This document shows, one piece after another, positions 57,413 to 64,000 of a stretch of 64,000 bases of DNA. The stretch comes from Agrococcus casei LMG 22410 (GTDB lineage: Bacteria > Actinomycetota > Actinomycetes > Actinomycetales > Microbacteriaceae), in assembly GCF_900163565.1 (NCBI RefSeq), contig NZ_FUHU01000045.1, forward strand, positions 1 to 64,000, written 5' to 3'. The notes below the pieces were generated by a model that was not told the origin of the DNA, ran no database searches, and worked only from the letters and a program-made list of their open reading frames with translations. Both the position numbers and the translations under genes were made by a program. How positions within the stretch are numbered: position 1 is the stretch's first letter; every line of letters begins with the position of its first letter.

Positions 57413-58525
57413 GTGACCAGCGCATCCGATTTCCAGCTCAGCGACCTGCCTCTGCGAGACGACCTGGTCGGTCTCGAGCCATACGGGGCTCCGCAGATCG
57501 AAGTGCCGGTGCGGCTCAATGTCAACGAGAGCGCGTTCGATGTTCCGGATGCGGTCGTCGAGTCGGTCGTCGAGCGCATCCGCAGCGCGACCAAGGGTGC
57601 GAACCGCTATCCAGACCGCGAGTTCACACGACTTCGCGAGCTGCTGGCCGATTATGTCGGCGAAGGCGTCGCACCCGAGCAGATCTGGGCGGGCAACGGC
57701 AGCAACGAAGTGCTGCAGCACGTGCTCCAGGCGTTCGGCGGCCCCGGCAGAACGCTGCTGTCGTTCTCGCCCACGTACTCGATGTACCCGCTCCTGGCAC
57801 AGGGCATCGCCATGGACTACGTCGCAGCTCCGCGACGCGACGACTTCACCGTCGATGCAGAGCTGGTGCGAGAGGCCGTCGCCGAGCACGATCCCGACAT
57901 CGTGTTCCTCTGCGGCCCGAACAACCCGACCGGAACTCCGCTCGACCCTGCAGCGATCACGGCTGCGCTCGAGTCGCGGGCGATCGTCGTGGTTGACGAG
58001 GCCTACGTCGAGTTCGCGACCGATCGAAGCCGCACGGCCGTCTCGCTGCTGCCCGAGCACCCGCGCCTCCTCGTCTCGCGCACCATGAGCAAGGCGTTCG
58101 CCTTCGCCGGGGTCCGACTCGGGTACCTGATCGCGCATCCGGCAGTCACCGACGCGCTTCGTCTCGTTCGTCTCCCGTACAACCTCTCTGCGCTGACGCA
58201 GGCTGCCGCGTGCGCTGCGCTCGAGCACTCCGACATCATGCTCGCGCAGGTCGACGAGCTGCGCGCACAGCGCGACCGCCTCGAGACCGGCCTCCGCGAG
58301 CTCGGTCTTGCTCCGCATCCGTCAGACTCCAACTTCGTGCTCGTCGGCGGCATCGACGACCCGCAGCGTGTGTTCGAGGCCCTGCTGGCAGAGGGCGTGC
58401 TCGTGCGCAATGTGGGTCTTCCCGGCACGCTGCGCATCACGGCTGGCACGCACGACGAGACATCGGCTGTGCTCGCGGCTATGGCGAAGGCGACGGGGCG
58501 CGTCGAGCCGTCGCAAGACGCCTAG
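57413..58525 (+). CDS. hisC: Histidinol-phosphate aminotransferase
   Basis: 370 residues, GTG start. A fold-type I PLP aminotransferase of histidine synthesis, transferring an amino group from glutamate to imidazole-acetol phosphate. The PLP Lys is K227 in SRTMSKAFAFAGVRLGY; LNVNESAFDVPDAV, GNGSNEVL and FLCGPNNPTGTP are typical. It is the first of four his genes; hisD is not in the window and hisF is not among them. The stop TAG is the first part of the TAGGAT hexamer before hisB. Confidence 0.94.
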   Translation: MTSASDFQLSDLPLRDDLVGLEPYGAPQIEVPVRLNVNESAFDVPDAVVESVVERIRSATKGANRYPDREFTRLRELLADYVGEGVAPEQIWAGNGSNEVLQHVLQAFGGPGRTLLSFSPTYSMYPLLAQGIAMDYVAAPRRDDFTVDAELVREAVAEHDPDIVFLCGPNNPTGTPLDPAAITAALESRAIVVVDEAYVEFATDRSRTAVSLLPEHPRLLVSRTMSKAFAFAGVRLGYLIAHPAVTDALRLVRLPYNLSALTQAAACAALEHSDIMLAQVDELRAQRDRLETGLRELGLAPHPSDSNFVLVGGIDDPQRVFEALLAEGVLVRNVGLPGTLRITAGTHDETSAVLAAMAKATGRVEPSQDA

Positions 58526-58528
58526 GAT
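58523..58528 (+). promoter_or_regulatory. -10 element TAGGAT of hisB, starting with the hisC stop codon
   Basis: TAGGAT ends 6 bases before the hisB ATG (58535). Its TAG is the hisC stop codon, and the 9-base gap holds no RBS. Confidence 0.5.
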
Positions 58529-58534
58529 TGACGC

Positions 58535-59134
58535 ATGGCACGTACAGCATCGAACAAGCGCGTCACCAGCGAGAGCACTGTCTCGGTCGAGGTCGATCTT
58601 GACGGAACAGGCACGAGCTCGATCTCGACGAGCGTTCCCTTCTTCGACCACATGCTCACGGCGCTGTCGAAGCACTCGCTCATCGACATGCGCATCGAGG
58701 CGACCGGCGACACCGAGATCGACGTGCACCACACGGTCGAAGACACCTCCATCGTCCTCGGCCAGACTCTCGCTGAGGCGCTCGGCGACAAGCGCGGCAT
58801 CACGCGGTACGGCGACGCCACCGTGCCCCTCGACGAGGCACTCGCCCGTGCTGTCGTCGACGTCTCCGGTCGTCCGTTCCTCGTGCACGAGGGCGAGTCA
58901 GAGGCATTCGTGCACCACCTGATCGGCGGTCACTTCACCGGGTCGATGGTTCGCCACGCATTCGAGGCGATCACACTGAACGCGCGCATGAGCGTGCACA
59001 TCGACGTGCTGCGCGGTCGCGACCCGCACCACATCGCCGAAGCCGAGTTCAAGGCGTTCGCCCGCGCGCTGCGCGTCGCTGTCTCGCCGGATCCCCGGGT
59101 CGACGGCGTTCCCAGCACCAAGGGAGCCCTGTAG
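58535..59134 (+). CDS. hisB: Imidazoleglycerol-phosphate dehydratase
   Basis: 199 residues, the monofunctional form without a phosphatase domain. The manganese-binding His motifs are seen in [37 protein letters not shown] and [17 protein letters not shown]. It removes water from imidazoleglycerol phosphate in histidine synthesis. Its TAG stop shares its last base with the GTG of hisH. Confidence 0.96.
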   Translation: MARTASNKRVTSESTVSVEVDLDGTGTSSISTSVPFFDHMLTALSKHSLIDMRIEATGDTEIDVHHTVEDTSIVLGQTLAEALGDKRGITRYGDATVPLDEALARAVVDVSGRPFLVHEGESEAFVHHLIGGHFTGSMVRHAFEAITLNARMSVHIDVLRGRDPHHIAEAEFKAFARALRVAVSPDPRVDGVPSTKGAL

Positions 59135-59763
59135 TGCCGACCGTCGCGCTGCTCGACTACGGCAGCGGCAACGTCCACTCGGCCAAGAAGGCCCTTGAGG
59201 CGGCCGGTGCGCAAGTCGATCTCACTCGTGACCGCAATGCCGTGATGTCGGCCGACGGGCTCGTGGTGCCGGGCGTCGGCTCCATCGCCGCGTGCATGGA
59301 GGGGCTTCGCGAGGTGAACGCCGGCGAGCTGATCGGCCGGCGCCTTGCCGGAGGCCGTCCTGTGCTCGGCATCTGCGTCGGCATGCAGGTGCTCTTCGAC
59401 GAGGGACGCGAGGGCGGCGAGACAACCGAGGCCCTCGGCGAATGGCCGGGCGTTGTCGACAGGCTCGACGCACAGGTGCTCCCGCACATGGGCTGGAACA
59501 CCGTCGAGGTGCCCGAGGGCTCGCGCCTCTTCGAAGGCATCGAGTCGGAGCGGTTCTACTTCGTGCACTCGTACGCCGCAAAGGAGTGGCTCATCGAGCA
59601 GCACCCGCGCATCCGCACGACTGCCCTCACCTGGGCGACGCACGGCGAGCGATTCCTCGCGGCCGTCGAGAACGGGCCACTGACCGCGACGCAGTTCCAC
59701 CCTGAGAAATCGGGTGAGGCCGGCGTCCGGCTCCTGGCAAACTGGCTGGCGACACTCAGCTGA
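59134..59763 (+). CDS. hisH: Imidazole glycerol phosphate synthase, glutaminase subunit
   Basis: 209 residues, GTG start. A class-I glutamine amidotransferase with triad C81 (LGICVGMQ), H189 and E191 (TQFHPEKSG); the oxyanion strand is VVPGVGS. It supplies ammonia to HisF, whose gene is not in the window. priA follows 16 bases later behind GAGAGAGAAG. Confidence 0.96.
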   Translation: MPTVALLDYGSGNVHSAKKALEAAGAQVDLTRDRNAVMSADGLVVPGVGSIAACMEGLREVNAGELIGRRLAGGRPVLGICVGMQVLFDEGREGGETTEALGEWPGVVDRLDAQVLPHMGWNTVEVPEGSRLFEGIESERFYFVHSYAAKEWLIEQHPRIRTTALTWATHGERFLAAVENGPLTATQFHPEKSGEAGVRLLANWLATLS

Positions 59764-59779
59764 ATCGAGAGAGAAGACC

Positions 59780-60529
59780 ATGACCGACTTCAACCAGTCC
59801 CCGAAGCTCACGCTGCTGCCCGCAATCGATGTGGCCGACGGCAAGGCTGTGCGACTCGTCCGAGGCGAGGCCGGCAGCGAGACGAGCTTCGGACATCCGG
59901 TCGACGCCGCTCGCGACTTCGCAGAGCAGGGCGCCGAGTGGATTCACCTCGTCGACCTCGACGCGGCGTTCGGCCGCGGCAACAACACCTCGGTCATCAA
60001 GAAGGTCATCAAGGCCGTTCGCGACGAGGTCAGCATCGAGCTCTCGGGAGGCATCCGCGATGACGATAGCCTCAAGGCCGCGCTCTCTACTGGCGTCAAG
60101 CGCATCAACCTCGGCACCGCGGCGCTCGAGAACCCGCAGTGGACCGAGGCCGTGATCTCGCAGTACGGCGAGCAGATCGCCATCGGGCTGGATGTGCGCG
60201 GCGAGACGCTCGCAGCCCGCGGCTGGGCGAGCGAGGGCGGCAACATCTGGGAGGTCCTCGAGCGACTCGAGCAGGCCGGCGCCGCACGCTACGTGGTCAC
60301 CGACGTCAACCAGGACGGCACGCTCAAGGGGCCGAACATCGACCTGCTCCGAGCAGTCGCCGAGCGCACCGACAAGCCCGTCATCGCATCGGGCGGCGTC
60401 TCGAGCCTCGACGACATCGCAGCGCTGCGCGAGCTGGTGCCGACCGGCGTCGAAGGCGCGATCGTGGGCAAGGCCCTCTACTCGGGCGCCTTCACGCTCG
60501 CGGCAGCACTCGACGTGGCAGGAGACTGA
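59780..60529 (+). CDS. priA: Bifunctional HisA/TrpF isomerase PriA
   Basis: 249 residues, a (beta/alpha)8 barrel. The catalytic acids are D17 ([15 protein letters not shown]) and D175 ([15 protein letters not shown]); ELSGGIRDD and [11 protein letters not shown] bind the phosphates. In actinobacteria PriA performs both the ProFAR isomerisation of histidine synthesis and the PRA isomerisation of tryptophan synthesis. Dual function is assumed from the lineage and would be supported by lack of a trpF gene elsewhere. The start at 59780 removes an upstream part that overlaps hisH. Confidence 0.94.
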   Translation: MTDFNQSPKLTLLPAIDVADGKAVRLVRGEAGSETSFGHPVDAARDFAEQGAEWIHLVDLDAAFGRGNNTSVIKKVIKAVRDEVSIELSGGIRDDDSLKAALSTGVKRINLGTAALENPQWTEAVISQYGEQIAIGLDVRGETLAARGWASEGGNIWEVLERLEQAGAARYVVTDVNQDGTLKGPNIDLLRAVAERTDKPVIASGGVSSLDDIAALRELVPTGVEGAIVGKALYSGAFTLAAALDVAGD

Positions 60530-60532
60530 CGC

Positions 60533-61372
60533 TTGTCCGGTGCAGACAGAGACGCCGACTCCGCAGGGTTTCCCTGGGAGGGGCGCACCTTCAACCACCA
60601 CGACACCGAGTACAAGGACGACGACGGCTCGATTCCGGCCGGCTTCGCAGCTGCGATGGCAGCGTTGCGCGCGCAGGGCGACAAGGCAGCAGAGACGGAT
60701 GCGCTGGCACGGGCGGTCGCGTCCCTCGCCGGCCAGCGGCTCCTGATTCCGCTTGTGGCCGAGGCTGGCGAGACCGGGCACACGCCTGCGGGCAAGCTCG
60801 TCGACAAGTCGCAGGAGCTCTCGATCCCCACGGTCGAAGGCCCTGACGGAGCGCCCATCCTGCCGGTCTTCTCGAATGCGGCAGCCATGAGCGCGTGGAA
60901 TCCCAAGTCGCGGCCGGTGCCGGCCTCGGTGCAGCGCGTGGTGTTCGCGGCGCTCGAAGACGATGCGCAGCGCGTCGTGATCGACGGCGGCACCGACACC
61001 GAGCTCGTGCTCACCGCTCCCGTCCTTCGTGCCATGGCGGCCGAGCGCGATTGGAGCCCTGCCTACGCCCGCGCCGATGTGATGGAGGCGATCGGGCTCG
61101 CGGCGACGCAGCTGCAGACGGTCGCCGCGATGGCGGTCGTGCCGGGGGATCCGCAGTCGATGCTTCGCGGACCCGAGATCCTCATCGTGCTCGTGACCGG
61201 TGACGAGGCCGAGACGCGCAGCGAGCTGCCTGCGTTCGTGGCGGCGCTCGGTCAGGCAGAGCCTGTCGCGCTGCATGCGGCGTCTATCAAGGTGAGCCTC
61301 TACCCGCTGGGCGAGAGCGGGCTCGACGTGCAGTTTCCTCCCGGAAGCCGCGTCGCCGGGCTTCGAGCCTGA
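60533..61372 (+). CDS. SseB-family protein
   Basis: 279 residues, TTG start 3 bases after priA. The SseB N-terminal-like domain covers about 45-155 (ALARAVASLAGQRLLIPLVAE, LPVFSNAAAMSAWNPKSRPVPAS, RVVIDGGTDTELVL); a C-terminal alpha/beta part follows. The family is common at this position after priA in actinobacteria and has no established function. No signal peptide or membrane helix is present. It converges on the DUF1844 gene with a 14-base gap. Confidence 0.85.
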   Translation: MSGADRDADSAGFPWEGRTFNHHDTEYKDDDGSIPAGFAAAMAALRAQGDKAAETDALARAVASLAGQRLLIPLVAEAGETGHTPAGKLVDKSQELSIPTVEGPDGAPILPVFSNAAAMSAWNPKSRPVPASVQRVVFAALEDDAQRVVIDGGTDTELVLTAPVLRAMAAERDWSPAYARADVMEAIGLAATQLQTVAAMAVVPGDPQSMLRGPEILIVLVTGDEAETRSELPAFVAALGQAEPVALHAASIKVSLYPLGESGLDVQFPPGSRVAGLRA

Positions 61373-61386
61373 CGAGCGGCCCCGGC

Positions 61387-61731
61387 TCAGATGACTGAGC
61401 CGGTGTACTTCTCGCCGGGGCCCTTGCCGGGCGCATCGGGGTGGTGCGAAGCCTCGCGGAAGGCGAGCTGCACCGAGCGCAGGCCGTCGCGCAGGGGAGC
61501 GGCGTGCGAGCTCGAGACCTCGGGCGCAGCGGCCGTGATGAGGCCTGCGAGCGCGTTGATCAGCTTGCGCGCCTCGTCGAGATCCGTCTGCGTCTCGGGG
61601 CTGTCGGCGAGGCCGACCTTCACCGCAGCTGCGCTGAGGAGGTGCACGGCAACCGTGTTGATCAGCTCCACTGCCGGCACATCTGCGATGTCTCTGGCCT
61701 CGTCGTTCCCGTTCAGCTGCTCGTCGCTCAT
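61387..61731 (-). CDS. DUF1844 family protein
   Basis: 114 residues, ATG 61731 behind GGAGAAG. A small helical acidic protein: [23 protein letters not shown], then [20 protein letters not shown], which is the DUF1844 core. These proteins sit next to infC in most actinobacteria and are of unknown function. The open frame extends further upstream to 61938, but this part lies in the infC promoter and leader and has no RBS. It is divergent from infC. Confidence 0.85.
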   Translation of the reverse strand: MSDEQLNGNDEARDIADVPAVELINTVAVHLLSAAAVKVGLADSPETQTDLDEARKLINALAGLITAAAPEVSSSHAAPLRDGLRSVQLAFREASHHPDAPGKGPGEKYTGSVI

Positions 61732-61753
61732 GCTTCTCCGCTCGTGGTCGCTC

Positions 61754-61782
61754 TTGGCCAAAGCCAAGTTGCCTGGTAGTAT
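61754..61782 (+). promoter_or_regulatory. infC promoter
   Basis: TTGGCC (61754-61759), 17-base spacer, TAGTAT (61777-61782). Transcription would start near 61790, leaving a leader of about 170 bases before the infC start at 61959. Confidence 0.5.
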
Positions 61783-61787
61783 CTTGC

Positions 61788-61854
61788 AGGTTACCGGGCA
61801 TTTGTCCGGCGAAGAGGAGTCACTCCCACCCGCAACCGACTCAAGGTTACCGGG
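61788..61854 (+). promoter_or_regulatory. infC leader: 11-base direct repeat and hairpins
   Basis: AGGTTACCGGG occurs at 61788-61798 and again at 61844-61854. Further down are the hairpins GCATCT/AGATGC (61884-61900) and TGCTT/AAGCA (61926-61941), the second ending 5 bases before the infC RBS. Such a leader could allow autoregulation of the IF3/L35/L20 operon by IF3 or L20, as in other bacteria, but I cannot match it to a known leader family. Confidence 0.4.
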
Positions 61855-61958
61855 TTCCGAACGCCCCGCCGCTCGCGGCAGGTGCATCTTCATCAGATGC
61901 CAAGGGTGTGGTTGATGCTCCGCTTTGCTTTGTACCAAGCAGATTTAAGGAGCACGCT

Positions 61959-63062
61959 ATCAGCGACGACCACCGCATCAATGAGCGCATCAGAGTCCCC
62001 GAAGTACGTCTTGTCGGCCCCAGCGGCGAACAGGTCGGCGTCGTGGCCGTGGATGTTGCGCTCCGTCTCGCACGGGAGGCCAGCCTCGATCTCGTGGAGG
62101 TCGCCCCGGGATCGCGCCCGCCGGTGGCCAAGATCATGGACTTCGGCAAGTTCAAGTATGAGCAGGCGCAGAAGGCCAAAGAGGCACGTCGCAACCAGGC
62201 GAACACGGTGCTCAAAGAGGTGCGATTCCGTCTGAAGATCGACGAGCACGACTACGAGACCAAGCGTCGCCGCGCCGAGGGATTCCTCCAGGCTGGCGAC
62301 AAGGTCAAGGCGATGATCCTGTTCCGCGGCCGCGAGCAGTCGCGTCCCGAGATGGGCGTCAAGCTCCTCCAGCGCTTCGCAGAAGACGTCGCTGAGTTCG
62401 GTGCCGCAGAGACGCGCCCGACGATCGACGGACGCAACATGACGATGATCGTCGGCCCGCTGCGCTCGAAGTCCGATGCACGTGCCGAGATCAACGAGGC
62501 ACGCAAGGTGCAGCGCAACCGCCAGCAGGAGAAGCGTCGCGAAGCCGCCGAGAACAAGGCTGCGCACCAGGCCGAGGCTGAGGCTGAGCGTGCGAAGCGC
62601 CCCGCGGCCAAGGTAGATGCGACGTTCGACGTCAAGCGCAACCAGACCACCGCTTCTGCGGCGGCCAAGGTCGCTTCGGCACGCCCTGCCGCTGAGAAGA
62701 AGCCGAGCACGGCTCCTGCTGCAGCCGCAGAGAAGAAGTCGAGCGCTGCGTCAGCACCGAAGTCGGCGTCCGCGCCGGCCGCCAAGAAGCCCGCTGCAGC
62801 TGCAGCACCGAAGTCGACCGCCACGACCGGCCAGAAGCCGGCGCCCGCAGCGGCCGAGAAGAAGCCGCGCGCGGCAGCTGACAGCAAGTCGGCAGCGGCT
62901 CCGGTGAAGCCCGTCGCCAAGGCGACACCCAAGCCCGCGGCCAAGCCTGCTGGCGGATCGACCCCCAAGCCTGTGGCCAAGCCCGCAGACCGGCCGGCCG
63001 CCAAGCCTTCAGCCAAGCCCGCAAGCCCGAAGCCGAAGCCCAGCTCCGGCGATTCCCAGTAG
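61959..63062 (+). CDS. infC: Translation initiation factor IF-3 with AUC start and long C-terminal tail
   Basis: 367 residues beginning [21 protein letters not shown]. The start is ATC at 61959: AAGGAG lies 6 bases before it, and no ATG, GTG or TTG stands at the right place. A rare start codon is a family habit, because IF3 rejects such codons and thereby controls its own synthesis. The normal IF3 N and C domains end about residue 178 ([16 protein letters not shown]). The remaining 190 residues are a Lys/Ala/Pro-rich low-complexity tail ([22 protein letters not shown]), probably disordered and RNA-binding. It heads the operon with rpmI and rplT. Confidence 0.93.
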   Translation: MSDDHRINERIRVPEVRLVGPSGEQVGVVAVDVALRLAREASLDLVEVAPGSRPPVAKIMDFGKFKYEQAQKAKEARRNQANTVLKEVRFRLKIDEHDYETKRRRAEGFLQAGDKVKAMILFRGREQSRPEMGVKLLQRFAEDVAEFGAAETRPTIDGRNMTMIVGPLRSKSDARAEINEARKVQRNRQQEKRREAAENKAAHQAEAEAERAKRPAAKVDATFDVKRNQTTASAAAKVASARPAAEKKPSTAPAAAAEKKSSAASAPKSASAPAAKKPAAAAAPKSTATTGQKPAPAAAEKKPRAAADSKSAAAPVKPVAKATPKPAAKPAGGSTPKPVAKPADRPAAKPSAKPASPKPKPSSGDSQ

Positions 63063-63072
63063 GAGAAGAACA

Positions 63073-63267
63073 ATGCCAAAGCAGAAGACGCACTCCGGTG
63101 CGAAGAAGCGATTCAAGGTGACCGGCAGCGGCAAGATCCGCAAGCAGCAGTCGGGCATGCGCCACAACCTCGAGGTGAAGTCGTCGGTGCAGACCCGTCG
63201 TCTTAACCGCGACAAGGTGGTTGCACCCGCTGACGCCAAGAACATCAAGCGGCTGCTCAGCAGCTAG
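63073..63267 (+). CDS. rpmI: 50S ribosomal protein L35
   Basis: 64 residues, the family's usual length. It reads [20 protein letters not shown], then [18 protein letters not shown]; very basic. It binds 23S rRNA in the large subunit. AGGAGAAG precedes the ATG, 10 bases after infC. Confidence 0.97.
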   Translation: MPKQKTHSGAKKRFKVTGSGKIRKQQSGMRHNLEVKSSVQTRRLNRDKVVAPADAKNIKRLLSS

Positions 63268-63297
63268 ACGCTTCACACAGGTTTATAGGAGAGAACA

Positions 63298-63681
63298 ATG
63301 GCACGAGTAAAGAGGGCGGTAAACGCCCAGAAGAAGCGTCGCACAATCCTGGAGCGCGCAGAGGGCTACCGCGGACAGCGGTCACGCCTGTACCGCAAGG
63401 CGAAGGAGCAGGTCACACACTCCTTCAAGTACTCATACCGCGACCGTCGCGCGAAGAAGAACGAGTTCCGTCGCCTCTGGATCCAGCGCATCAACGCTGC
63501 GTCACGCGCCAACGGCCTGACCTACAACCGTCTGATCCAGGGCCTCGGCCTGGCAGGCGTCGAGGTCGACCGTCGCATCCTGGCCGACCTCGCAGTGAAC
63601 GACGCAGACACGTTCGCCGCCCTGGTCGCCAAGGCGAAGGCAGCGCTTCCCGCCGACACCTCCGCTCCGAAGAGCGAGTAG
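63298..63681 (+). CDS. rplT: 50S ribosomal protein L20
   Basis: 127 residues: [38 protein letters not shown] is the basic N-terminal extension that enters the subunit, and the C-terminal globular part ([33 protein letters not shown]) is the one that regulates translation in other bacteria. TAGGAGAG gives the RBS. The last few residues ([10 protein letters not shown]) form a short extra tail. Confidence 0.97.
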   Translation: MARVKRAVNAQKKRRTILERAEGYRGQRSRLYRKAKEQVTHSFKYSYRDRRAKKNEFRRLWIQRINAASRANGLTYNRLIQGLGLAGVEVDRRILADLAVNDADTFAALVAKAKAALPADTSAPKSE

Positions 63682-63683
63682 TC

Positions 63684-64000
63684 GTGCTGTCGTCTCCGCG
63701 CTCCCCGAGAGTGCGCGAGGTGGCAAAGCTCAAGACGAGAACAGCCCGGTCCGAGACCGGGCTGTTCTTGCTTGAGGGGCCACAGGCGCTCGGCGAGGCC
63801 GTCGCAGCGGATGCGCGCGTGCACGAGGTGTTCTTCACAGAAGCCGGTGCCGAGAAGCACCCTGCGCTCATGCAGCACAGCGACGCCGAGTACGTCGAAG
63901 TCAGTGAAGAAGCACTTGCACGGATGGCCGACACGCGCACTCCGCAGGGGTTCGTCGCAGTCGCCAGTCAGTTTCCGAAGACCCTCGACGATGCCCTCGA
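63684..64000 (+). CDS. TrmH/SpoU-family RNA methyltransferase (N-terminal part, continues beyond window)
   Basis: A frame from GTG 63684, 2 bases after the rplT stop, is open to the end of the window (105 codons). It reads RVREVAKLKTRTARSETGLFLLEGPQALGEAV, then VHEVFFTEAG and ARMADTRTPQGFVAVAS. The substrate-binding start (LxxRxxRxxxGLFLxEGxxAL) and the TxxPQG motif are those of 2'-O-ribose rRNA methyltransferases usually found after rplT. The SAM-binding knot domain lies outside the window. A strong terminator hairpin lies inside its first 30 codons. Confidence 0.88.
   Translation, partial: MLSSPRSPRVREVAKLKTRTARSETGLFLLEGPQALGEAVAADARVHEVFFTEAGAEKHPALMQHSDAEYVEVSEEALARMADTRTPQGFVAVASQFPKTLDDAL
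63739..63773 (+). terminator. Intrinsic terminator inside the methyltransferase reading frame
   Basis: GAACAGCCCGGTC pairs perfectly with GACCGGGCTGTTC (13 bp, 63739-63767) around the loop CGA and is followed by ttgctt. It lies 58 bases after rplT and should end the infC-rpmI-rplT transcript, although it encodes part of the N-terminal motif of the next gene. Confidence 0.75.

Noticed and set aside
61387-61938. 183-residue version of the DUF1844 protein
   Set aside because: The additional part covers the infC promoter and leader and has no RBS, while 61731 has GGAGAAG and the family's length.

Overview
The window is a stretch of chromosome from a high-GC actinobacterium. The gene order pgsA-cinA-clgR-DUF3046-recA-recX-miaB-miaA-dapF-hflX-lexA/lysM-hisC-hisB-hisH-priA-sseB-DUF1844-infC-rpmI-rplT and the atpI-BEFHAGDC operon are typical of Micrococcales. 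I would place it in Microbacteriaceae, with the genus left open. Nearly all of the sequence is coding. No intergenic gap exceeds 300 bases, and I found no tRNA, rRNA or CRISPR.

Region 1 (1-7331) is accessory in character. It holds the C-terminal end of an IS30-type transposase, a LysR regulator, and a divergent unit in which two paralogous YtcJ-like amidohydrolases flank a complete polar-amino-acid-type ABC importer (binding lipoprotein, permease, ATPase). Import of an amide-type compound followed by hydrolysis is the likely theme. Region 2 (7350-12261) carries cysK-cysE (cysteine synthesis), prmC, a TsaC/Sua5 protein, a WecA-like polyprenyl-phosphate sugar-phosphate transferase and an AtpI-like protein. 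Region 3 (12407-19176) is the complete F1Fo ATP synthase operon, in which atpB appears to start at a CTG codon. It is followed by yaaA, a tiny lipoprotein and an aldo/keto reductase.

Region 4 (21210-37402) is the most unusual part. Eight tightly packed genes encode a DUF4192 protein, a PP2C phosphatase, a membrane Ser/Thr kinase, a 1901-residue Ig-like/FN3 surface protein, a MoxR AAA+ ATPase, a DUF58 protein, a TgpA-like membrane protein whose transglutaminase domain has lost its catalytic Cys and His, and a two-domain FtsK/EccC-type ATPase. It looks like a phosphorylation-controlled envelope or export machine. A kinase/FN3/AAA-ATPase/DUF58/transglutaminase set is known from bifidobacteria (the PFNA cluster). 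The EccC-like ATPase without any visible WXG100 partner and the disabled catalytic centres are what deserve attention here.

Region 5 (37411-46964) has gabT, an OsmC protein overlapping dxr, a MacAB-like export system, ftsK and pgsA. Region 6 (46961-64000) is core genome: cinA, clgR, the recA-recX SOS locus, tRNA modification (miaB, miaA), dapF, hflX, lexA facing a LysM membrane protein, four histidine genes, and infC-rpmI-rplT with the beginning of an rRNA methyltransferase.

One pattern runs through the whole window. At least twelve genes have a TANNNT hexamer exactly 6-7 bases before the start codon and no usable ribosome binding site, which points to frequent leaderless transcription. In two places the hexamer begins with the stop codon of the preceding gene.
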